The position numbers were made by a program, and so were the translations under genes. DNA of 6,382 nucleotides, from the NCBI GenBank assembly GCA_913044145.1, contig CAJWOD010000087.1, positions 1-6,382 on the forward strand. Reading direction: 5' to 3'. The notes beneath the pieces were generated by a model. The model worked only from the letters and a program-made list of their open reading frames with translations, ran no database searches and was not told the origin of the DNA. The DNA is from an uncultured Nitrospina sp. (GTDB lineage Bacteria; Nitrospinota; Nitrospinia; Nitrospinales; VA-1). Shown piece by piece: positions 1 through 5,212 of the stretch. Within the stretch, counting starts at the first letter, position 1, and each line of letters begins with the position of its first letter.

Positions 1-1392
1 ACCTCTCCCCACTGGAATCATCGCCCCCAACAAAACGATGGCTGGCCAATTAATCTCCTCGTAAACATTACGGACCGGTACGATCTTAAAGAGCACCATC
101 GCAATAGCGGCCACAGAAAGTGCTATCTGAAGGGAGGCCAATCCCATCGCAGTGGTAATGATGGCCGCCACAAAAATACTTACTGCAAGCCCGGCCTTTT
201 TCCCGACTCCTATATTAAGCCTGCGTTTGGCTAAAGGGAGACATCCCAATGAAAAGACTAAATCGGCAAGGCTTTTGGAATCCCCCTGAAGTAGGACAAC
301 ATCACCACCACGAAACCTCACTTGGGGGAGGCGTTTGCGGATCGGTGTCCCTTGCCGAGATACTCCAAGCAGATGAATCCCATAACGCGTCTTAAGGCGA
401 AGGGAAGTAAACGTCCGCCCCTCCATTCGTGAACTCGACTGCACAACGGCTTCCATCATTGCGGTATCTTCACTACGCAAGAGAGACGCTTTTTCCTTAC
501 CTGCCAGCAACTCAAGTTTGGTATCGGTAACGAACTTGTCCAGTTCCTGGGGGCCAGCTTTAACAATCAAAATATCGTTGTTGTTGATTTTTTCATGAAG
601 AAGCGTCGCTAAAATACGGCGTTTATCTCGTATTATTCCCACGATCTCGACATCAAGCTTTTCCGCACGCTGGTCGAGTTCCCGAAGTGACACACCAATC
701 AAATCCGAATCTTTTGGAATACCGAGTTCGGTAATATAATCATCAATGGCAATCAGTTTCTCTCCAGTGACCCTTGCTCGCCGTTTTTCTGGAATCATCC
801 TCCAACCTATCAAGGCGATGAAGGCAACACCAGCAATTGCCACCACCACACCCACGGGAGAGAAATCGAACATTGCAAACGGCTCCCCTCTTATATCTGT
901 GCGGAAGTTGGCGATAATGATGTTAGGTGGCGTTCCAATAAGAGTTACAAGACCCCCCAGAATGGATGCAAAGGACATTGGCATCAGAATAACCGCAGGG
1001 GATCGCTTAGCTTTCGCAGAAGATTCAATCCCCACCGGCATTAAAAGAGCCAACGCGCCGACGTTGTTTATCACCGTGGAAAAAACTGCGGACACTCCTG
1101 AAAGCATCGCCACATGAAGAGAAACACGCTTGACCGTGAACATCAAACGACTCACGATCAAGTCCACCACACCGGAATTTGCAAGACCCCGGCTGAGGAT
1201 AAGTACCATCGCAACGGTAATCGTTGCCGGGTGGGAAAAACCGGAAAAAGCATCTTGGACCGGAACCAGGCCTAGCACAACGCACAGAATAAGCCCCATG
1301 AAAGCGACCACATCATAACGTATTCTTCCCCACGCGAACAGAGCAAGAATACCGGCAAGAATTGAAAAAATCGCAACCTGCTCCTGATTCAT
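1..1392 (-). CDS. SLC13/DASS-family permease with two TrkA-C domains (C-terminus beyond window)
   Basis: Inner-membrane transporter of the divalent-anion/sodium symporter type; relatives move dicarboxylates, citrate or sulfate, and the substrate here cannot be read from sequence. The frame is open to the window edge and gives 464 residues, so roughly the last quarter of a typical 590-610 residue protein is missing. Visible order: hydrophobic helices at about 5-20, 27-45, 55-70, 92-120 and 132-160, with the conserved loop STVINNVGA (105-113) and IGTPPN (152-157), which match the first substrate/sodium-binding half of the fold. A helix at about 178-200 follows, then two soluble TrkA-C (RCK_C) domains at about 213-295 and 305-388, then the second membrane half from about 398. 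The two-domain insertion between membrane halves resembles the Sac1/SLT-like branch. The ATG at 1392 is fixed by an in-frame TAA two codons upstream; no clear Shine-Dalgarno is visible. It lies 83 bases downstream of the FKBP gene on the same strand. Confidence 0.9.
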   Translation of the reverse strand, partial: MNQEQVAIFSILAGILALFAWGRIRYDVVAFMGLILCVVLGLVPVQDAFSGFSHPATITVAMVLILSRGLANSGVVDLIVSRLMFTVKRVSLHVAMLSGVSAVFSTVINNVGALALLMPVGIESSAKAKRSPAVILMPMSFASILGGLVTLIGTPPNIIIANFRTDIRGEPFAMFDFSPVGVVVAIAGVAFIALIGWRMIPEKRRARVTGEKLIAIDDYITELGIPKDSDLIGVSLRELDQRAEKLDVEIVGIIRDKRRILATLLHEKINNNDILIVKAGPQELDKFVTDTKLELLAGKEKASLLRSEDTAMMEAVVQSSSRMEGRTFTSLRLKTRYGIHLLGVSRQGTPIRKRLPQVRFRGGDVVLLQGDSKSLADLVFSLGCLPLAKRRLNIGVGKKAGLAVSIFVAAIITTAMGLASLQIALSVAAIAMVLFKIVPVRNVYEEINWPAIVLLGAMIPVGRG

Positions 1393-1475
1393 AATAATTT
1401 AGTCCGTGTCAAAGAAATCAGGCTATTTAAAATTTGCTAGAGCCTTAGGAACTTCTCTACTTATCCGTATCAGAC

Positions 1476-1958
1476 CTATTGAATTTTCATCAATTCGACA
1501 TCAAAAACTAAAGTGGCATTGGGTGGAATGCTATTGCCAGCGCCCCGTGCGCCATAACCCAAAGAGGGTGGAATAATTAATGTGCGTTGCCCTCCAACTT
1601 TCATGCCTTGTACACCTTGATCCCAACCTTTGATAACCTGCCCTGCCCCAAGTGTAAATTTGAAGTTACCCGGACGACCACGGGAACTATCAAACTTTTT
1701 TCCTTTATTCTCAAGGCAACTAAGCACGCGTTTCAAACTAACAAAGCGCGGGAGTTCACTACACTCTCTTGGAGCAAATTTATCAAATAACCAACCCGTA
1801 TAATGAACATTCACCTTATTACCTGCAATCGCTTCCTTTCCCGATCCAACTTTCACATCAATTTTAGTCAATACTCCCTTATCAGCACTCGCATGAGTCG
1901 CCATGGTAAGGCCAAATATAAACATACTTAAAACAAAAAATTTTTTCATTCTAGACAT
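1476..1958 (-). CDS. Secreted FKBP-type peptidyl-prolyl cis-trans isomerase with an in-frame loop insert
   Basis: Folding catalyst that isomerises Xaa-Pro bonds, predicted to act in the periplasm. The 160-residue product starts MSRMKKFF, has a hydrophobic stretch at 7-20 and a likely signal peptidase I site after ASA (23-25). The FKBP domain covers about 27-159. Visible active-site matches to FKBP12 are Y53 in VHYTGW, F89-D90 in KFDSS, V108-I109 and W112 in GQVIKGWDQG, Y135 in LGYGARG, and F152 near the end. The ATG at 1958 is preferred over a TTG at 1970 because GAGG (1965-1968) sits 6 bases before it; the MKKFF ATG at 1949 is possible but spaced less well. Between VHYTGWLFD and NKGKKFDSS there are about 22 extra residues (62-83) compared with the usual family. 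They contain the protein's only cysteines, C66 and C81. The gene lies 62 bases downstream of the tRNA-Lys gene. Confidence 0.93.
   Translation of the reverse strand: MSRMKKFFVLSMFIFGLTMATHASADKGVLTKIDVKVGSGKEAIAGNKVNVHYTGWLFDKFAPRECSELPRFVSLKRVLSCLENKGKKFDSSRGRPGNFKFTLGAGQVIKGWDQGVQGMKVGGQRTLIIPPSLGYGARGAGNSIPPNATLVFDVELMKIQ
1710..1774. repeat. Imperfect palindrome forming an in-frame insert in the FKBP gene
   Basis: This 65-base stretch encodes residues 62-83 of the FKBP, exactly the part with no counterpart in ordinary FKBPs. Its DNA folds on itself: CTCAAG (1710-1715) with CTTGGAG (1768-1774, one bulged G), AACT (1718-1721) with AGTT (1753-1756), and CGCGTTT (1727-1733) with AAAGCGCG (1743-1750, one bulged G) around a 9-base loop. 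The interior loops are large and asymmetric, so the stem is imperfect. I found no second copy in this window. It may be a small palindromic repeat family member inserted in frame, or simply a lineage-specific loop extension with chance pairing. Confidence 0.45.
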
Positions 1959-1964
1959 TAGTGA

Positions 1965-1969
1965 CCTCA
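1965..1969 (-). promoter_or_regulatory. Shine-Dalgarno of the FKBP gene
   Basis: The minus strand reads TGAGG here, followed by six bases and the ATG at 1958. A longer reading from a TTG would begin at 1970, inside this same element, so the site argues for 1958 as the true start. Confidence 0.65.
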
Positions 1970-2020
1970 AAAATAAATTTAGTAATTTAAATATCTTTAT
2001 ATCTGACCGCTTGGTTTAAA

Positions 2021-2096
2021 TGGTGAGCCGTCTCGGGATCGAACCGAGGACCTAATGATTAAGAGTCATTTGCTCTGCCAGCTGAGCTAACGGCCC
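2021..2096 (-). tRNA. tRNA-Lys (anticodon CUU)
   Basis: A complete 76-base cloverleaf with encoded CCA end. The acceptor arm GGGCCGT pairs with ACGGCTC (one G-U), followed by discriminator A and CCA. The D arm has TAGCTCAGCTGGCAGAGCA. The anticodon stem AATGA/TCATT closes the loop CTCTTAA, giving anticodon CTT (complement of 2061-2063), which reads the lysine codon AAG. The T arm holds GGTTCGATCC. Nothing suggests a pseudogene. No integrase or duplicated 3' end is seen nearby, so it is not evidently an attachment site. Confidence 0.97.
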
Positions 2097-2112
2097 ACCC
2101 TAAAATTAGGTA

Positions 2113-2118
2113 ATTATA
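2113..2118 (-). promoter_or_regulatory. Candidate -10 box for the tRNA-Lys gene
   Basis: The minus strand carries a perfect TATAAT whose downstream end is 16 bases from the mature tRNA 5' end. That leaves a short leader to be removed by RNase P. No good -35 hexamer is seen at 16-18 bases spacing; TTCGCT is the nearest. A small CCTAA/TTAGG hairpin (2099-2110) lies in the leader. The FKBP gene and possibly the permease could be read from the same promoter. Confidence 0.5.
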
Positions 2119-2170
2119 GTAAGTGTAACTTATTTTAGCGAATCCTCTAACATCCCGCAAGGTGAGGCTA

Positions 2171-2494
2171 TCATCCTAAGACCCAGGCAAGGGCATGATA
2201 TTGCATTGCACTGATTGTTGCAGAAAATCCCCCCAGGATCAGCGACAAAAACAAAAAACGATAAGCCTTGTCCTTATCTTCACGCATTTCTACGATATCA
2301 ATTAAAAATGCTACAAACATCAACGCGAAAAATAATAGTTTTGCAACATCTGGCAAAACATCTGCTTTTAATGCCTCCGCTTGCTCGACAAGCATTTTCT
2401 CTTGCAGGAATCCGACTCCATAGAATCCCAACAGTAGGACTGTCCAAACCTTGAGTAATAATTCTCTGGTTTGTTCAGTTTTATAACTGGCCAT
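2171..2494 (-). CDS. Small membrane protein of unknown function, three predicted helices
   Basis: I do not recognise this 107-residue protein. It has a short charged N-terminus, a first hydrophobic helix at about 13-30, an amphipathic acidic/basic linker at 31-48, a second helix at about 50-68 that ends in an acidic turn (DIVEMREDKDK, 66-76), and a third hydrophobic stretch at about 79-105. No cysteine, no catalytic motif and no signal cleavage site are evident, so an inner-membrane protein is the safest call. The start is well supported: AGGGAGGGA (2503-2511 on the minus strand) lies 8 bases before the ATG. It is divergent from the peroxiredoxin gene across 275 bases and ends 74 bases before the tRNA gene in the same direction. 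Confidence 0.75.
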   Translation of the reverse strand: MASYKTEQTRELLLKVWTVLLLGFYGVGFLQEKMLVEQAEALKADVLPDVAKLLFFALMFVAFLIDIVEMREDKDKAYRFLFLSLILGGFSATISAMQYHALAWVLG

Positions 2495-2629
2495 GATGAC
2501 TGTCCCTCCCTAACTGATTCATTTCTCTGCACCTTCAAAACCACCAAACCATCTAAACAGTTACATTAGCAAAATATTAAGCAGATATTTGACCTTTGAT
2601 ACAGAGATATTCTCCTCTACTGCACGTTA

Positions 2630-2638
2630 TGGTATAAT
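2630..2638 (+). promoter_or_regulatory. Extended -10 promoter for the peroxiredoxin gene
   Basis: The sequence TGGTATAAT gives a consensus TATAAT preceded by the TGn extension, which can compensate for the poor -35 region (TTCTCC at 2610-2615, 17 bases upstream). Transcription would start near 2645 and leave a leader of roughly 125 bases before the peroxiredoxin ATG. It is the best sigma-70 type site in the divergent gap 2495-2769. I could not place a convincing promoter for the opposite gene. Confidence 0.55.
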
Positions 2639-2721
2639 TTTGCCTTAATAACGATAATCCCTTACATTTTCTTATTTAAAGGCTCGTGCTTTTGTGAACG
2701 GGTAATTCGGATAAAGCATTA

Positions 2722-2737
2722 GGAAAAAGATTTTTCC
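2722..2737. repeat. Perfect inverted repeat in the peroxiredoxin leader
   Basis: GGAAAAA and TTTTTCC are exact inverted copies separated by GA. The repeat sits about 16 bases before the Shine-Dalgarno sequence AAAGAGG (2753-2759). As RNA it could form a 6-base-pair hairpin with a 4-base loop upstream of the ribosome site; as DNA it could be a protein-binding dyad. Its position well downstream of the -10 box makes a classical operator less likely. No role can be assigned. Confidence 0.45.
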
Positions 2738-2769
2738 AATTTATAACTTTTTAAAGAGGCAAGCAAATC

Positions 2770-3405
2770 ATGGCAATCAGATTAGGAGACACCGCACCGG
2801 ATTTTACAGCAGACACTACCGAAGGCACCATCGAATTCCATAAATATCTTGGAGACGGATGGGGAATTTTGTTTTCACATCCTAAGGATTACACGCCGGT
2901 TTGCACGACCGAACTAGGTCGTGTTGCTAACTTAAAAAGCGAGTTCGATAAACGTAATGTAAAAGTTCTCGCGTTGAGTGTAGACCCCGTTGATTCCCAT
3001 AAGGGTTGGATCAATGATATCAATGAAACCCAAAGCTGTTCCGTGAATTATCCCATCATTGCTGATCCTGATAAAAAAATTGCGGGAATGTATGACATGA
3101 TTCACCCAAATGCTTTAAACAACCTGACAGTTCGTTCTGTGTTTGTCATTGCCCCGGATAAAACAGTAAAACTCACAATCACTTACCCCGCTTCCACCGG
3201 AAGAAATTTTGATGAGATCCTGCGTGTTATAGATTCTCTTCAACTCACCGCCAATTACCAGGTTGCAACACCGGTTGACTGGAAGCATGGTGATGACTGT
3301 GTTGTGGTACCGGCAATCAAAACAGAAGATATTCCGGCAAAATTTCCAAAAGGTCATAAAGTCATTAAACCGTATTTGCGCACGACCCCACAACCGGACT
3401 TATAA
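2770..3405 (+). CDS. 1-Cys peroxiredoxin, Prx6 subfamily
   Basis: Cytosolic thiol peroxidase that reduces hydrogen peroxide and alkyl hydroperoxides. The 211-residue length and whole sequence follow the Prx6 family, close enough to be aligned by eye with human PRDX6. The active-site block is H37 in FSHP, T42 and peroxidatic C45 in TPVCTTE (42-48), with the partner arginine R122 in TVRSVF. The family stretch STGRNFDEILRVIDSLQLT (142-160) and VATPVDWKHGD (165-175) mark the C-terminal extension typical of Prx6. C90 and C177 are additional cysteines, but neither is at the usual resolving position of 2-Cys enzymes. AAAGAGG (2753-2759) gives a good ribosome site 10 bases before the ATG. It has its own promoter upstream and a strong terminator right after the stop, so it is probably a single-gene unit. 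The electron donor is not encoded nearby. Confidence 0.96.
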   Translation: MAIRLGDTAPDFTADTTEGTIEFHKYLGDGWGILFSHPKDYTPVCTTELGRVANLKSEFDKRNVKVLALSVDPVDSHKGWINDINETQSCSVNYPIIADPDKKIAGMYDMIHPNALNNLTVRSVFVIAPDKTVKLTITYPASTGRNFDEILRVIDSLQLTANYQVATPVDWKHGDDCVVVPAIKTEDIPAKFPKGHKVIKPYLRTTPQPDL

Positions 3406-3415
3406 AATTTTATCC

Positions 3416-3467
3416 AAAGCCTGTACAGGCAGCAAACTGCTGCTGCTTGTATCAGGCTTTCTTTTTT
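3416..3467 (+). terminator. Rho-independent terminator after the peroxiredoxin gene
   Basis: A long hairpin with left arm AAAGCCTGTACAGGCAGCA (3416-3434) and right arm 3441-3460 pairs along almost its full length, with one bulged A and a G-U pair, and is followed by CTTTTTT. It starts 11 bases after the peroxiredoxin stop. The T-run ends only 12 bases before the ATG of the next gene, so it separates, or attenuates reading into, the SirB1-like gene. Confidence 0.9.
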
Positions 3468-3479
3468 GCTTAAACCCAA

Positions 3480-4364
3480 ATGGAACAAAAAAAAGCTTTA
3501 GGCCAGATTTCCTCTCTCATTAAGTTGTTGACTGATCGGGATGAGTTTGTGAGGAACCGAGTTCGCGATCAACTGATCGAATTGGGTGAAGATGCCCTGC
3601 CCTTCCTGGAAATGGCAACCCGCGGTGAAGATGAATCATTGCGTATTCAGGCCCATCTCGTTATCCAGAATATCCTGCCAAATAAGCTTGCTGAAAAGTT
3701 CAGGCAACTCACTAAGAAAGGCCTGAGTCAAGATGTTGACCTGGAAGCCGGGATGATGCTCATCATGGAATTTGGTTATCCGGAATCCGACCCTGAAGAG
3801 TGCCGCCAAAAACTTGATGACCTTGCACAAGAACTGGGAGGAATTTTATATGCTAATACTGAGCCACAACAAATTGTCGCAGCTTTTACGCATTTCCTTT
3901 TCCAGAAAAATGGATTCAAAGGCAATAAACATAACTACCATAACCCGGACAACAGCTTTATCAATAAAGTTTTAGAAAATCATACGGGTTTACCCATCAC
4001 CCTTTCGGCCTTGTGTATTCTATTGGCAAAACGATTGAACCTTCCCATCGTGGGTGTAGGGATGCCTGGGCATTATATTGTGAAGTACAGTCTACCCTTA
4101 GAACCGATCTACTTTGACCCTTTCCATCAAGGTCGTCTTTTGACAAAAAAAGAATGCGTTAAAATAGTTGAGCAATTCGGCCATCAATTTGAAGAACACT
4201 TTTTATCGCAATCAACCCAACGTGAAACACTTATACGTATGCTCAATAACCTGAAACAAGTCTATATAAATTCCAACGAAACTAAAAAGGCGGAAACACT
4301 GACTGAATATATAAAAATTCTATTGAATCCATCTAAAAACCAGCCTTCGGAAAGAACTCGTTAA
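3480..4364 (+). CDS. HEAT-repeat plus SirB1-type transglutaminase-like protein
   Basis: A 294-residue soluble protein. Residues about 9-68 form two to three short helical pairs with HEAT-like spacing (LLTDRDEFVRNRVRDQL, EDALPFLEMA). Residues about 85-220 match the SirB1/Transglut_core2 family: NGFKGNKHNYHNPDNSF (144-160), the helix block TGLPITLSALCILLAKRL (169-186), GMPGHYIVKY (194-203) and YFDPFHQGRLL (211-221). Residues about 245-283 are the helical tail with LIRMLNNLKQVY. H198 and D213 fit the transglutaminase-like His/Asp positions. C179 lies in the core helix, but whether it is catalytic is unclear, as many SirB1 proteins appear non-enzymatic. The protein stops about where relatives often continue with an RDRG segment. 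The biochemical role is unknown. An in-frame TAA at 3471 blocks any upstream start, and no Shine-Dalgarno is visible. The SDR gene follows after 12 bases. Confidence 0.85.
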   Translation: MEQKKALGQISSLIKLLTDRDEFVRNRVRDQLIELGEDALPFLEMATRGEDESLRIQAHLVIQNILPNKLAEKFRQLTKKGLSQDVDLEAGMMLIMEFGYPESDPEECRQKLDDLAQELGGILYANTEPQQIVAAFTHFLFQKNGFKGNKHNYHNPDNSFINKVLENHTGLPITLSALCILLAKRLNLPIVGVGMPGHYIVKYSLPLEPIYFDPFHQGRLLTKKECVKIVEQFGHQFEEHFLSQSTQRETLIRMLNNLKQVYINSNETKKAETLTEYIKILLNPSKNQPSERTR

Positions 4365-4376
4365 GAAAATCCACCC

Positions 4377-5135
4377 ATGCCAAAATTTGTTCTCATAACA
4401 GGAGCTGGAACTGGCATTGGCCGTTCCATCGCGCTAACTCTGGCAGACCAAGGGTTCTCGTTGATTCTCTGTGGACGCAATTTAGAAAATCTGGAGGAAA
4501 CAAAAATACAACTGAAAAATCCAGAGAATCATTCGACCCATTCCTGTGACATAAGAAAAATCGGTGATGTGCAATTCTGCTTAGATAAAACTAATACGGA
4601 ATCCCTATATGGTCTAGTAGCCAATGCAGGAGTCGGAGGTGAAAATACTTTCGGAGAAAGAGACCGCTGGAGAGAAATAATAGAAACTAATCTGACGGGA
4701 ACTTACCAAACAGTCCAAGAATGTCTACCCTATCTACAAAAAGATACCGCTTCATATAAAAAAGTGGTGATCCTTTCATCTATTTTAGCAAGGTTAGGTG
4801 TACCTGGTTATTCTGCCTATTGCGCTTCCAAAGCAGGGTTACTCGGACTCACCCGTTCTCTTGCTGCTGAGCACAGTGGCGATAAAATTTTGATCAATGC
4901 GGTTTGTCCCGGCTGGGTCAACACAAAAATGGCCTGGGAAGGAATTGAGGGATTCGCTGAATCTTTAAATATCACAAAAGAGGAAGCATATCAGGAAGCA
5001 ATGAAACCAGTGCCCCTAGGTAAAATGTCGGAGCCCGAAGAAATAGCACGATTTGTGGGCTACCTGCTATCCGAAAAACAAAACTCTCTGACCGGACAAA
5101 CGGTTGACATCAATAATGGTGCCCTCATGCCCTAA
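4377..5135 (+). CDS. Short-chain dehydrogenase/reductase (SDR, classical type)
   Basis: NAD(P)-dependent oxidoreductase of 252 residues, the usual length of classical SDRs such as FabG-like ketoreductases. The Rossmann nucleotide site is TGAGTGIG (8-15), with R34 after the second strand (CGRN), which favours NADP(H). Further landmarks are D58 (CDIR), NAG (83-85), structural N105, catalytic S135, Y148 and K152 in YCASK, and PG at 178-179 with the following NT. The C-terminal family stretch runs LTGQTVDINNGA (238-249), where relatives usually have DGG. The substrate cannot be deduced; 3-oxoacyl-ACP/CoA or other hydroxyacid or alcohol substrates are possible. The start lies 12 bases after the stop of the HEAT/SirB1 gene, implying co-transcription, though no clear ribosome site is seen. 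A short CCCT/AGGG hairpin (5130-5141) overlaps the stop without a T-run, so no convincing terminator follows. Confidence 0.93.
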   Translation: MPKFVLITGAGTGIGRSIALTLADQGFSLILCGRNLENLEETKIQLKNPENHSTHSCDIRKIGDVQFCLDKTNTESLYGLVANAGVGGENTFGERDRWREIIETNLTGTYQTVQECLPYLQKDTASYKKVVILSSILARLGVPGYSAYCASKAGLLGLTRSLAAEHSGDKILINAVCPGWVNTKMAWEGIEGFAESLNITKEEAYQEAMKPVPLGKMSEPEEIARFVGYLLSEKQNSLTGQTVDINNGALMP

Positions 5136-5212
5136 TCAGGGTATCTTGTAGCAAAGCTTTTCGCATCACTCTGGAAATTTTCTCAAATTACCTAATCAAA
5201 ATAGCAGAGCCG

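Noticed and set aside
746..1318. Plus- and minus-strand open frames of 60-120 codons within the permease gene
   Set aside because: They lie in other frames of a clear transporter gene, have no ribosome sites or recognisable domains, and read as low-complexity shadow translations.
1407..1412. TTGACA on the minus strand before the permease gene as a -35 box
   Set aside because: A -10 box at normal spacing would fall inside the coding region, so it cannot drive this start.
1959..1970. Extension of the FKBP gene to a TTG start at 1970
   Set aside because: The TTG overlaps the GAGG ribosome site that is well placed for the ATG at 1958, and the extra residues would precede a normal signal peptide.
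2021..2096. tRNA-Lys as an integration site of a mobile element
   Set aside because: No integrase, no repeated tRNA 3' end and no change in gene style are seen next to it.
2643..2665. Fur/PerR-like AT-rich repeat (AATAACGATAAT) after the -10 box
   Set aside because: Only half of a plausible box is present and the symmetric half is missing; it is too weak to call an operator.
5136..5212. Bidirectional terminator in the convergent gap
   Set aside because: Only a 4-base-pair hairpin without a T-run (5130-5141) and a short near-palindrome (5151-5164) are present; neither is convincing.
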